A DNA stretch of 64,000 bases, taken from contig JBAMDO010000573.1 in assembly GCA_037074765.1 (NCBI GenBank), forward strand, positions 1 to 64,000, written 5' to 3'. The first letter of the stretch is position 1, and every line of letters begins with the position of its first letter. Of this stretch, positions 24,418-36,736 are shown piece by piece. This DNA comes from Mansonella perstans. Its lineage: Eukaryota; Nematoda; Chromadorea; Rhabditida; Onchocercidae. The translations under genes were made by a program, and so were the position numbers. The notes beneath the pieces were generated by a model that saw only the letters and a program-made list of their open reading frames with translations, did no database searches and was not told the origin of the DNA.

Positions 24418-25258
24418 CTAATTCTTCCTGAAATAAATATCAAATTTTATTTGTTTATTTAAAATAAATTTTATAAAAGCTAAGAATTACAAATCCTATT
24501 ACAAATGCATCATATCTGAATTAATCGGAAAAGCAGAAGGTAACCCCAAACTAGAACCAAATCCATTGCTTCTATTGGTCTTAGCAAATTTCACTGCGCA
24601 TGCAATAGCTCATAATGACCGGCCGTGAAATCATCAGTGTCAGATATTTTGAAGATATGAAATAGTGCCATCAGATTCCATTCATTCCACGTTTATTCTT
24701 AGATTCCACGTTTATTCTTAGATTCCAAGTTTATTCTTCGATTCCACGTTTATTCTTCGATCCCACGTTTATTCTTCGTTGTTTTGTTTTTCTTTTAATA
24801 GCTTTTCCTTTTATTACTAAATCTCATTCTATAATTATGTTCTGTTTTAAAATATTGCACCAAATACTATTTGTAATATCGATATTGAATAAGTTGTCCA
24901 CAATGGCATATCATATATTTATTTTTTTGAATAAAATATATACCGAAATTAACAAAGAGAACGACTAGAGAGAGTAAGATACTTTCACGTACTTAGCTAC
25001 TTAGTACTTAGCTTACTTATTTAGCTCACTACTAGCTTACTAAAAGTGTGAACTGCGAATCTGAATCTGAATCAGTTTTCAGTATTCGAATCTTAAACCG
25101 AAATAATTTAATGGCTCCCATTCACGATTCTTGATCATTGTTATAATTTGTTCAGTAATTATCACTTATCTGTTCGTATATTGCCTATTCTTATAAAAAA
25201 TTGAGAATTGAATTTTCTTTGCAGCGTTGTTTAAATTATTTTGTGCAACTTATTGCTA
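24418..25258. promoter_or_regulatory. Divergent 5' region between crn-5 and NECAP
   Basis: About 0.84 kb separates the two start codons, so both promoters should lie here. It contains a 19-bp tandem repeat at about 24684-24778 and a degenerate run of ACTTAGCTTACT-type units near 24985-25040. No other element identified. Confidence 0.5.
24684..24778. repeat. 19-bp tandem repeat, five units
   Basis: Five head-to-tail units close to GATTCCACGTTTATTCTTA/C, with one unit reading CCAAG and one TCCCACG. Lies about 270 bp upstream of the crn-5 start. Confidence 0.85.
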
Positions 25259-26648
25259 ATGCCTGAAGAATACGAAAGCGTTTGTCTGGTGAAACCTGAA
25301 GTTTTCGTTTATCGCATACCACCTCTTACCAGCAGTCGAGGGCATAAGTAAGACTTTTTTTGGCTTTTTTACTATGCTTTTTCTTTTTTTCTTTTGATAT
25401 TACTTTGGTTGCTTTTAGTTAAAGATGATAATAACATCAGATGATGGCGTATATATACATAGCCTGTGCTTCAAAGACGTGCACGGATATGAGTGGAATC
25501 TTTATAGAAACAGTATTTTGAATTATGAATAGTCCACATGTTTGCAGTCACTTCTCATGATCCTTCTGTATTGATGTAAACTTGCTGTAAGCCATTCGCA
25601 ATATTTCTGAGCAGAGTGTAAGTTTACAGGGCAGCAGATTGGAAGTTAGATGTACCAGATTGGACAGGACGCATGCGTGTGATAGTTATTGGCAATAAGC
25701 TGGAATTAAGACTGGAAGATAAGGTATCTGGGCAGCTATTTGCAAAATGTCCAGTAGACGAATATCCAGGTCTTAGCATCGAACCAGTTTTGGATTCTTC
25801 ACGATATTTTGTCGTTCGATTAAAAAATGATAACGGTCAAACAGCTTTTATCGGTTTGTTTTTCACGTCAGTGCTTATATATAAATTATTTTTGAGAATA
25901 TTTTAAGTTTAAGTACTAGAAAAGACCAAGCACTGAGGTATGGATGCTTCACAAATATCTGCTGAGAAATATATATGAATTAAATGAATTGCTTAAGGTA
26001 TTTTCATTAATTTCCATGTCTGGGATTTGCTGATCGGAGTGATTCATTTGATTTGAATGTTGCGTTACAAGAACATTTCAAATACATTGAAAAAAGTGCA
26101 AAGTTTTTCAAAGAACAAGCGAGCGATCAACCAAAGTTGGATCTTGGTTTCAAGAAAGGACAAACTATAACCATAAATTTTGGGGTAGGTCGTTTGTCCC
26201 AAATTAAATATGTTCGGATAGAAATAATCTCTTTTTTGATGGTTGAAAAAGCATATCATTCTTTACATTGATATAATGCGTAGGATTTTTGGCGATAGAA
26301 ATCATCGTAAATTATGCTCATAAAATTTTCATGAATTGGTGAAGTTGCAGCACTCGAAATGTAAGCAATAGCTAGTCAACTTGACGCATTTTGCTACAGC
26401 TTACATTTTGAAGATATAGCTTCAGTGACTTGAAAAAATTTATTATAATAATATTTTATCTGATAACAAGTCGTTCAAAAGCATGTTTCCAGAAGAAAAC
26501 ATCAACAAATACTCAACAAGCGAAGGAAAATCCTACGAGCAGCAATTCTGGAGGTTTCCCATTATTACCTCCACCACCTTCAGCAGCGTCTTTCATTAAT
26601 CAGTGTTCACGCAATAATCCAAACACGAGAGCAGAATTCAAACCTTAA
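25259..26648 (+). CDS. ncap-1: NECAP, clathrin-coat adaptor-ear-binding protein
   Basis: NECAP proteins bind AP-2 and regulate clathrin-mediated endocytosis through an N-terminal PHear domain. Exons 25259-25347, 25630-25853, about 26018-26184 and 26493-26648 give 211 residues. The PHear domain is clear: [101 protein letters not shown]. The tail is short, with a [10 protein letters not shown] stretch like the mammalian LLPPPPGG, and ends NTRAEFKP. The C-terminal WxxF adaptor-binding motif of vertebrate NECAP is absent. The start of exon 3 has no AG acceptor in the frame demanded by homology (see findings). Confidence 0.9.
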
Positions 26649-27576
26649 TCAGTCTTGTGATAGATCTCTTGCAATCACTTATTGCTTTTTTAACGATACA
26701 TGTATAGATCTGTATAGCTGGACATAATTACTTCTGATTTGAACATGTTTCAGTTGCATATATTTCAAGTTAAGAATTTACCAGTGAGGAATATCCTGTA
26801 TGTGTTTAATTTACTGTTAATATCTTTTCTGTGTGCACTTCAGTGATATGCATTTTTACAGTTTCAGTTTTGCCTTACAGCACGTACTGTGAATTTGGAT
26901 CTTATCATTGTTCATTTTAGTTTTGTATGGAGCGGTTACTTTTATCTGCGATGTTTTTATGGGATTTACAATGATGGTTTTTTTTCGACTAATTGATTTG
27001 GTAAAGTGTAAGGGAAATTGTACTTTACTGTGATGTGCGTCGTCGATATGATAAAGAAGTAATTATAAAAACTTTTGGGTATTTTAATGAAGCATGCATT
27101 TTGCTTTCTCTCTTTGAAATACCGGTTTTGTTTTAAAACCTGACTTTCAATCTTTTCCGATGCATTTCGTTATCCGAATAGATAGCTTTTATTGTAAATG
27201 ATGTGCAGATTTTTTCATCGACGGTAGATTTTAATTCATCACAGGTAAATTGAAGAGATTTTAAAAGTTTACTGCTTTACAAATCAAGTTACTAGATAGG
27301 AAGAAGAGAAGAAGAGCAAAGAGGTGAGATATCGGTTGTTGTTTGGTGATCAGTGAACTATGTTAACGCTGGAAGGTATTCTGATTTTAGTTTATCTTAT
27401 GATGTCGAAGGAATTATTTTCTTGGCTTAGGAAAAATTTTAGAATTTGGTGACTGGTGATTAGAATAAAAATAGTATGCTAAAAGTTATAAGACGACAAT
27501 GGAAATGTAAAAGTAAAATGAGAATTTTTATTTTCAATTTCATTTTTCAAAAATTGCATATCAATTTGCAGGTGCA
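26649..27576. other. Intergenic between NECAP and the first UBE2J-type gene
   Basis: About 0.93 kb, AT-rich, no exon recognised. The last bases hold a TTTGCAG acceptor at 27571, six bases before the next start codon, fitting cis- or trans-splicing of a leader. Confidence 0.45.
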
Positions 27577-29522
27577 ATGGCAGACACCTGCTTATCGAAT
27601 GAAAAGGCACACATTCGGTTAGCAAATGAATATTCAGAGCTGAAGAAAGATCCAATTCCAGGTGTCGTTGCTAAGCCACTTGATGAAAGTATGTTGTTAT
27701 GGGGTTACGTTATTCGCGGTGCAAAGGATACTCCATTTGACGGTATTCCTTTATGCTCATTTTTTCAGCTTTTCCTCATTAACAGCTTATTTACTTATGT
27801 AAAATTCATTTGCTGATGCTAAGATTCATCTATCGGTTTGGTGCTCTTTCATTTCTTTTGATGCATAAATTGTTTAATATATCACATTGTGAGGAATATC
27901 TCATTTAAAGGATTATCTATTGCTGAGAGTTCATATTGTGAGTAGTTCAAAAAAAAGTAGGCAGATATTTCAGCTATCTTGCAGATTAGGGATGGTACTT
28001 ATAAGTACACAATAACTTTGGTGGAAGAAAGATTAAAAGAGAAAATGAAAATGTGGTTTTTTTTTCCATAAATGTGAAAGAAATTTGATTTTTTCGATTT
28101 CTGAGCGCTTTCAAAAAAAGAAGCTTAACTTGCTGTTATGCATATGTTCCGCGTTTGTAATTTTATATTCATAGTATTAAGTCTTTTCAGGTGGCATGTA
28201 TTACGGCGAGTTGCAATTCACAAAAGACTTCCCATACATTCCTCCGCATATTGTTATGTACACGCCAAATGGAAGGTAATCAAGCATTGCTTGTTTTTAT
28301 ATTGTTTTGAATTGATGTGCGTGTCATTCCTTATCTTTACAATATTTCATTCTTTACAATTTTGTTTGAACGTTCAGTTTTCTTAATTAGTTCAGTGATG
28401 AATGATTATAAAAATTAAGATTTACGCCTGGTGAACGAATATGTGTTTCTATTTCGGCATTTCATCCGACAAATTGGGATCCGTCATGGACTGTCGGAGC
28501 ATTTCTACACAGCTTTGCCCAATTCATGATGTTCGATGACAAAGTGATGGGCATGGGTGCGTAACTTAGCATTTTGTTTATTTACTTTGGAAATCCTCAA
28601 TATCTTTGTCACAAAAAATTAAGTTTTCATGTTCGAATAAGCATCTTTCTTTTGGTAGGTTTGTGTAGTATTAGACTTATGAGAATTGTTAGTTTCCACT
28701 AATTGGAGGAATAAAAAATCATTTTCGTAATTTACAGTTGTAGGATCACTGATCAATGGAGGAAAATGAATTTTCGTAACATTTTACATGTTGCATATCA
28801 AGCTTCACTGTTTCTAAACTTTATTCTTGGTATTCGTTTTCCTCCATTGATAGTGATCTGCAATTATAAATTAGCTGTTTTCCTACTTACCTTGACTTTT
28901 TATCTGTAATGTCTTTGTTTGTTTATATTAGTAGAATCACAATTCAATTATTGGCAATTGCAATGTTATTCATGAAGTATACAGTATATTTCTATGAATT
29001 CTGATGTCATTGCAGGCGCTATGGGAAGCTCACCAGAAGAAAAACGTATTTTTGCAAAGCAGTCGATGTTGTACAATCTCACAGTATGCTTTAACGCTTT
29101 TAAAATTTTTGCTGAAGAATTACCCATTATTTTCTCTCAGATTTCAAAATATCTGCATAGAAATTCTGACCCTTTTTTTTATTGCTTTGTGCGAATAACT
29201 GAAATATTATAAAGCTTGTGTCTTCAATTTAACTAGCCTGTTTACTAGCGTGATGAGTCTTTTTCAAGTCTGATGTTTGTTTTTATCCCGTGTAACTGTG
29301 ATATTTTGAAATAGAGTTTCATCATCTTTTTATGGCCTTTCTTTACAGAATAAAAATTTTATGAAGGCGTTTGGTGAAAAACCCTTCGGTTCAGAAGATT
29401 CAGAAAACAAAGATCGAGCAAATGCTGAAATTGAAACAGATGACGAAGAAGAAAGTGAACTATCGAGTTTCTCTGAATCTGAAGATGACAGATTTCAAAG
29501 TCTTTTAACATGGAAATTTTAG
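27577..29522 (+). CDS. UBE2J-family ubiquitin-conjugating enzyme (copy A)
   Basis: E2 enzyme of the UBC6/UBE2J type, which works in ER-associated degradation. Exons 27577-27742, 28191-28275, 28420-28556, 29016-29083 and 29349-29522 close to 209 residues. Domain signs: the N-terminal helix (RLANEYSELKKDPIPG), DGGMYYGELQFTKDFPYIPPHIVMYTPNGRF, and the active-site Cys in GERICVSIS followed by FHPTNWDPSWTVG, where UBE2J proteins have TPNGRF...CLS...HPxxWxPxW. The C-terminal ~45 residues are strongly acidic (ETDDEEESELSSFSESEDD) and end SLLTWKF. No hydrophobic tail anchor is visible, unlike UBE2J1, UBE2J2 or copy B. Either the enzyme is soluble or an alternative 3' exon was missed. C. elegans has two such genes, ubc-15 and ubc-26; which one this matches is not decided here. 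Confidence 0.88.
28731..28872. repeat. Imperfect foldback (hairpin) in the copy A intron
   Basis: The left arm, about 28743-28772 (GGATCACTGATCAATGGAGG, then AAAATGAAT), is nearly the reverse complement of about 28831-28860 (ATTCGTTTTCCTCCATTGAT, then AGTGATC). Weaker complementarity extends outward. A shorter direct repeat of the GGAGGAA...TTTTCGTAA...TTTAC part lies just upstream at about 28703-28735. Looks like a foldback or MITE remnant in intron 3. Confidence 0.6.
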
Positions 29523-31497
29523 TTCAAAACAAGATCACTGGTCGAGCTGGCTCAAAAAAGTGGCGTTAAATGTTTTAAAATTCAATGATTTATTAATGTT
29601 TGTCATTCTTTTGTTTGACCCTAGTAAATAGAGGGTTATTGCATTTCAGAAAATGTTCATATTAAAGCATGTTTTCACTGCCAATATTTTTAGTGCTTTT
29701 CGCTTACTGGAAAAGACTAATAATCATTTATCTTTCTTTTTTCTCTTGTTATACTGGTTAAATTTGTTTTTTGTTATGGTAGTTCTAAGTAAATTATGAA
29801 GCTCATTTGTTAAGTTGTAATCTCATAATCATCTCTCATGTTATTCATTTCCAGATTATTATTATGTTGCACAAGCAGTGATATACATTGCATTTTTTTA
29901 TTCTTTCAGTAATTGTTTTTTTTTCCTTTTCTAGATCAAACATTTTATTGCTTAGGTTCATCTTTCCTTTTAGTTAAAAAATATTTGCAAAAAAAAAAAA
30001 ATATTTAGCAACATTGGAGAGGAATGTCTATGCAATATTACTAAATTTAAGATGTGACAACATTCTAGCAGCATGTGATTAAAATGCTAATTCTATAAGC
30101 CATAGTGGATTTAAAGCTTTGTTTTGCACTGTTGTTTAATATAACATCACATTGATAATTAGTTACATATCGTAAATTTATTCGTCATATTATTAAACAA
30201 CATGCAACAAAGCTGAATATATGAATCATTTTTACGTCTTACTTTTGTTCCTATTTGTTGCTTTAAAAGCTTATCTCAGTTATTGTAACATATGCTCATA
30301 AATTGTCACATTTCAAGTTTGTTATTCAGTTATCACATCTTCAATCTCAGGACATTCTCTATGCATTGTTGGTCTTTCAGGTAGTTATCAGTTAACATTA
30401 TCACTTTTGTCATACCAAATATTTGTTATTTTTGTCGAATTTGGCCACTGATAAATTTTTAATTTCAAGTATAAATGTAAAATATATATGTTGGTATAGA
30501 CCTTCAATATATCAATCTATAATTTTAGTCGTTCATTTTCCCTTAGCCTATTCTCTAGTATTTTCGATTTTCATTTTCAATTTTGATTTAATTTCAATCT
30601 CATTCTACTATAAATGGCGGAAATAATCGCTTAATATCATAGTAACAATTGCTTAAGTTTGTATTTATTTCAATGTAACAGCAATTTTAGTTGATCGAAG
30701 CAGAGATAAAAAAACTCTCCAACGTATATGCGAAATATTTATATTTTTCGGAGATGAAATACTAAATAAAATGTGATATTAGATTATATCTAAGTTAATG
30801 GAGAGTACCATAAGTTAAGCGTAAGACAACAAGCTTTTTTTCTTTTAATCTTTTAAATTATCTTTAAATTAAATTTCTTTCAATCGTTTAAATTAACTCT
30901 TCATTTAATACCTTGCATTTAAAACTGATCGGAATAAATTTTAAAATGGATCATAAATTTGATTAATAAAGGATATATTAATGGCATTTCATTCATTGTT
31001 TATAAAGGCAGGATAAATATTTGTTGGTGAGATTTTTTGCAGTAATGTACTTGTAAGAATTATATGTAAATGCATGCAGTACTTTCACACTGCAACTTTG
31101 CCTACAATTACTATTTCGAATTCTGATCCTTTATTAGAATATTCTAAGATATATCAGGATATCCTAATTGTGTGATACATAGTTATCATACGCTATCTCC
31201 ATTGTAAGGTTGAAAATAAATTCGAATGTAAGGGATAATCTTGGATTAACAAAGATTATATATATATATTGTATGATACGCTGTTACTTGCAACATATGT
31301 TTAGCACAACATGTTGTGTCTTTTTTCTCTTCACGTATCTTGAAATATTTTGTTGTGTAAATCGTGCCTTCTCTTCAGCAACGTTTCTACTTGACGGGAG
31401 AAAGTCCGTGAACAGGTGCAGACAAAGTTAATTTTGTCCGAAAAGTGAAGAATAGATTATAAAGTCACTGAAGGATTTCTGTTAAAACATTGGTATC
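29523..31497. other. Long intergenic region between the two UBE2J-type genes
   Basis: About 2 kb, AT-rich with homopolymer runs. No coherent exon on either strand; presumed 3' UTR of copy A and 5' region of copy B. Confidence 0.45.
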
Positions 31498-32817
31498 ATG
31501 GGTGGTCCATCGGTCACTGCTGTTTCAAGACTGAAAAAGGACTATGTAAAATTAATCAAGGTTTTTTTTTTTTTTTTGAATTTTATGATATTTCTAGATT
31601 GAGCAAAAAATTATCTTCTATTAACTAATGTTATATTTATTGGCTAATATTCTGTCAATAGTCATTGCATATTGAAACATTTCAGGATCCGGTACCATTT
31701 GTTACGGCAGTTCCCCTTCATTCTAACATCCTGGAGTGGCATTATGTGATAAAAGGAGCACCACAAACACCCTATGAAGGTTATTATTAGCAATTGTATC
31801 TGTATATGTTTTTCAGTTAACTTCAACGATATCTTCAATGTTTAGTGCGAAAACCGTGAAGAAAGTTTTTAGTTTACCATGTTTGTAGACATGCTTTCAG
31901 AATAACTGAGACTTTATATTACAGGTGGATTCTATCACGGCAAACTTATTTTCCCGCCCGACTTTCCATTCAAGCCGCCATCAATATTTATGTTAACGCC
32001 TTCTGGACGTTTCCAAACAAATACAAGATTGTGTCTTTCGATCTCTGATTTCCATCCAGATAGTTGGAATCCTGCTTGGACGGTTCGTTCATTTTAAAAC
32101 ATCTTGTGCCTGAATTTTTCATAAAGCTCTATAGTATTCCATTTTTTATAAAGATCGTACTATCAAGCAAGAATTTCAGGTTTCAACAATCATAACGGGT
32201 TTGCTTTCCTTTATGAATGATACAGCTCCAACTCTAGGCAGTATAACTTCAAGCGATGCAGAGAAACGTGTTCTGGCTAGGAAGTCTAGGGAATACAACT
32301 TGAAGGTCCATTTGTTTTCATTATTTAACATTAGCTTTAGGTTTAATTTTTCTTTGAAATTATTAATTCCTTTTTATTTGTTTTTGTTTTAAAATATTTT
32401 TGTTATTACAGAACCGAATCTTTTGCGAACTATTTAGTGATTTGGCTAAGGAAATACGAGAAGAATTGGCTGAGGAACGAAATAAACTGTTAGCGGAAGA
32501 GAATGCAGCAGATGAAACTACGTCACAGAGAAGGTCATTATCCTGATCATAACTCAGAGATGTACGTACGATGTATGCATAAAAATTTTTAGAAAATGAG
32601 GAGCCTTTTCATCGGTTTTAGATGCTGTTTTTAAAGTTATCGAAAATATTTCTACGTTTTTCGTCATTACTCTTTATTTGCAAGCAGCAATTTTTTAAGG
32701 TTTGGTGAAGAGGGCGAGTACGCTACCTTGACGTATAATCTTGTGGTGCTTGCAGGAGTGGTGTTAATTGCGTTTGCAGTTAGATTTGTCATATTATCCG
32801 CTCAAGAGGAGAACTGA
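31498..32817 (+). CDS. UBE2J2: UBE2J2-like, tail-anchored ubiquitin-conjugating enzyme (copy B)
   Basis: ER-anchored E2 for ER-associated degradation. Exons 31498-31560, 31686-31779, 31925-32082, 32180-32305, 32412-32533 and 32700-32817 close to 226 residues. The protein tracks UBE2J2 throughout: [15 protein letters not shown] near residue 12, [38 protein letters not shown], the catalytic Cys in [36 protein letters not shown], and the charged helix [17 protein letters not shown]. The final exon encodes a single C-terminal membrane helix ([19 protein letters not shown]) ending SAQEEN, the tail anchor expected of UBC6 proteins. That exon is 166 bp downstream and is lost if the frame is read straight through the donor at 32534. 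AATAAA near 33295 is a plausible poly(A) signal. Confidence 0.93.
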
Positions 32818-33923
32818 TTACGTATTTATCATTGGAAACTGATATAATGTAATGCGTAAATGTTTCATTATAATTTCTCGTCAATTTAGACATCGAAATT
32901 TTAGATTGCTGAGATTCGAAATCAGCAATCTTGGACTTTGTGAAAATAAAAGGCAAGAGGACTAAATTTTTATTCTTTCGTTTTTTTCCCCTTTTTCTGT
33001 AGTTGCTACAGATTCTTGTAATCTTTATTTTATAGCTGATAAATACTCTGCACATCTATGATAATGTTACAGTACCAATCTTTTTTCATCCAGATCTATT
33101 TTATCAACTTCTAATGCTTTTATTAGCATGATTTCCTCTAATGTAAATTTTCTTTTTAGTTCTTGTCATTTTTTCTGGTTCTTTTTTTTTTTTTAAAAGA
33201 ATCAATTATTTTGCTATTATTTATTCATTATTCATCAACTCATGCCAATGATGCCAATTGACTGACTGATTGTTTATTTGTACATTATGATTTAAATAAA
33301 GAATTCACACAAACTGTTCGTTTTTTGTAAAGACTTTTGTATCACAAATATATTCATGCTCATAGCTTTTATCAAATCGAATAATTAAATCGTTTTATGA
33401 ATCTTCTGCAAATTTGGGCAAAACTTTAATAGTAATTAATGAACATCATTGATATGGTCATGGCATTTGCGATGTGTACTTCTAAATAATAAGTAGTTCT
33501 ATAAAATTGTTTGTAAATTAAATACTATTTTTGCTTTTTTATAGGTGGAAGTTTATGTTGTCTCGAATGTTGTGGAGAAAGACATAACGAATTTCTCTAA
33601 AGAGAATCTCAATTCTTAAATTTTCTTAAATTAGCTTGAATATTATTGGCGGAGGGATACTGTGATTCCGCGAGTAAATGGCTAAGACATCAAGTATTGT
33701 ATATGTATGGCGAAGATTTTCTATTTTATTATATGACATATATCATGGATACGAAGGAGCAGAACTTGATAACTCATCTTTATCATATGATTGGTTCGTC
33801 ATTTATGATTAATGCTGAAGATTTAGATTGATTATCATTATTATTTTGGGATTGATTCTAATCAGTAAATATTTTTTCAGATCTATTATGTATTGTTCGG
33901 AATGGTGATATATAAAAGTAGAA
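32818..33923. other. Intergenic between UBE2J2-like and sqv-2 genes
   Basis: About 1.1 kb. Contains a 10-bp perfect hairpin (32903-32912 with 32922-32931) and an AATAAA at 33295. An open frame of ~60 codons at 33646-33831 has no homology or splice support and is treated as chance. Confidence 0.45.
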
Positions 33924-36033
33924 ATGGCTCGGCGATTTTTTATGCCTTTTCAAGCAGTAATACTTTTTTGTGGCTGTTTAATTTGCGTTATTTGTACTAT
34001 CATACTTTCGCTAACATGTAGTTGCGAGGAGCAACCTAAATCCGGCAGACTACGCAATTCCGGCTTGTACAAACAGCAAGGCAGGTTTAGGACAAATTCC
34101 AAATTCAGGAAAATATTTATTCTTGTGTATATACGACGAATTATTGTTATTGTTGTCTTTCCTCACTGTTTCTATCTCTAAATTTTGACAAAGTTAATTA
34201 TTAAATGATTTTTACTTTCTTGTGAAAGAGGCAGGAAGAATTGTACTTTAGTTCGAACCATTACAGATTAAAAAAAATATTAGAAATTAGGATGCAACAT
34301 TTCTATGAACTGCAAATATTTCAGAATCATGATAATTTTGTATGTATGAAGGCTTTTCAGATTTACCAGCAACATATTTGGCGATTGTGATCATGTCAAC
34401 TCCCGGTGATGCCATGATACGTGCTGTTATTCGTAATACTTGGTTAAAATTATCCTTAAAAGGTGGTTTAGAAATAGTTTAATGTAGAATTTATTCAATT
34501 TCATAATATATATGACAAATGGAAAATAATACCAGAAACAAAATTGATCGTTTTTAAAATTTTGCAGGTAAAGCAACCTTCCGCTATGCCTTCCCAATTG
34601 GAACAAAAAATCTGAGTTTACTGTTCAAGAAGCGTCTCAAAGAAGAAAATAATTTATTTAATGACCTAATTTTTCTGGAAGATTTCACGGATACCTACCA
34701 GAATTTAACGAAAAAGTCTTTGCTCTCTATGCAAGCTATGCACAATATGTACAAATTTCAATTTTTGTTAAAGGTTATCTTTTGTTCAGTTATTTAAGTT
34801 ATAGGTCGACCGTTATGAACTAAGGCAAAATTTGTCCGACAAAATGTTTTTGTCTAGATTGTTTCTTGATAATTTAGTTGTCATTAATTGACTTAGTTTG
34901 CACTACGTTATCTTAATTCCAAAAAACATTGCGAACAGTTAATCTTACAATCTTCTTTCTATTCATTTTTTGATTTATTTTGGTTTGTAATTTATCTTTT
35001 TAACTTTGCGATTTTTAATTTATGTCTTTGCCTTCTTAAAGGTGGATTCTGATTCGTTTGTACGTTTGGGGACATTTCTGAAAGCGTTAAAAGATATCGA
35101 AGATCCAAATTTATACTGGGGTTTCCTAGATGGAAGAGCAAGACCAAAACGAAGAGGACAGTGGGCTGAAAGGGATTGGATAATATGTGATCGCTATGTT
35201 CCTTATCAGGTATTTTATTATTTAAAACAAAATCATAGAACTGTATTTTGCTCTCAAATCTCGAATTTCTGGAAGATTTACAAAATTTTTTATAGCTTGG
35301 AGGTGGTTACGTTTTATCCTACAGGTTGGTTGACTTCGTCGTACGGAACAAAGATCTGCTGAAAATTTACAGGTAAATCTTCGTTTAAAATAATAAAATT
35401 CTATTGAAATTAGATTTTTACTCTCTGATATCTGTTTGAAAATAAAAATTCTAAAAAATTCAGTATTGTCACAACATTTTTCAGCAAAAAAATAAGTATC
35501 TGCGTAAGTGTAAGAAATATACGGAAAAATAAATGTTTATAGAAACGTCTGTAAAATCAGTATTCAGGAATGAAGATGTGTCAGTAGGTGCTTGGTTGGC
35601 AGGTCTTTCCGTTCGTTATGTTCATGATCCTCGTTTTGATACCGAATTCCGTTCCAGAGGATGCAACAATCAGTATATTATCACACATAAGCAAACGTCG
35701 GAATCTTTAAAGGTTACTTTCTTAAATTTGACCAAAAATTTATTGAGTTTCTCTAAAATTTGATAATAGAACTAAATATCTTGAGTCTATTGCTCAAGAA
35801 TCTTACTAATGCAGCAATTATATTGTTCAAGAGAGAAAGTGTAAATTATTTGTTTTTTTCTGCTTGAAATTGATTTAATCATTCTTATTCATCTTCAGGA
35901 GTTATATGCTTCAGTAGTAAATACTGGTAGGCTTTGCACAAAGGAGTATCGCATTCGACCATCTTATGTTTATGACTGGTCAGTTCCACCGAGTATGTGT
36001 TGTATTCGACAAAATGGATCTGATATACCATAA
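33924..36033 (+). CDS. sqv-2: Beta-1,3-galactosyltransferase 6 (GAG linker)
   Basis: Adds the second galactose of the glycosaminoglycan-protein linker tetrasaccharide in the Golgi. The C. elegans orthologue SQV-2 is needed for vulval morphogenesis and early cytokinesis. Seven exons: 33924 to about 34017 (or 34020), 34361-34462, 34568-34773, 35042-35209, 35296-35372, 35568-35712 and 35899-36033, about 308 residues (human 329). Type II topology: short [10 protein letters not shown] tail, then one membrane helix. GT31 features: [30 protein letters not shown], the DxD-type motif in [68 protein letters not shown]. The C terminus, [13 protein letters not shown] and then DIP, matches the human end closely. 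The exon 1 donor is ambiguous between two phase-1 GT sites three bases apart. Confidence 0.93.
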
Positions 36034-36736
36034 TTTGTCATTATCATTTTGAATTAGTTTTATCATATTTTTAAAAAAATTATGTGATAAGAGGTAATTT
36101 CTTGTTACCGTGTTTTGTTTAAAGGATAATTTGTGGCTGTAGAAATCATGTTGTTCGATCTGAAAAGATTTATAATTTACGCTAATTATTCTTTTCATTA
36201 ACATATATTATCTTTTTTTTCATTAAATTTTTTATTTGATAAAAATTGAAATGCAATAAATTGTGGTTTTTTTTTTTTTTTTGTAAATGGACTTTTGTTG
36301 AAAAAATCTGGCTTATTTATTTCTGAACTCACTTCCATTGATTCTTTTTTAGCTTTTGGGAATTTCGATTTTTCGCTTTTTGTTGTGAGGATTGAAGAAG
36401 AAAAAATGAATAAATAGAGTTTAGGTGTTAGTTGTTGTTTATTTCAGTTTTAGTCTTGAAGTGTTTGAAAGAAAGGAAGGAAAAAATAAAATAGAGTTAT
36501 GATAGATTTTGATCTATTATCATTGATACAATCATCTGAAATCTGTTCTACCATTTAGACAATCTTAGCAAACATTACATTATATGCTTAAAAAGTCCTT
36601 TTCATATTTATGCGCTAAATTCAATTTTTCGTTTTTTCAAGTATTATTTAATACTTGCAAACTGCAAGAACTTTGCAGATTCTTTTTTCTTTTTTTTTTT
36701 TTTTTACAGGAGACTATTTTTGGGAGAATTCATTAA
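36034..36736. other. Intergenic between sqv-2 and PIG-W copy 1
   Basis: About 0.7 kb of AT-rich DNA with poly-T runs. A long T tract followed by ACAG at 36706-36709 forms a strong acceptor 27 bases before the next ATG, fitting a leader splice. Confidence 0.5.

Noticed and set aside
33646..33831. 61-codon open frame between UBE2J2-like and sqv-2
   Set aside because: No homology, no splice signals that would link it to sqv-2 in phase, and AT-rich intergenic setting.
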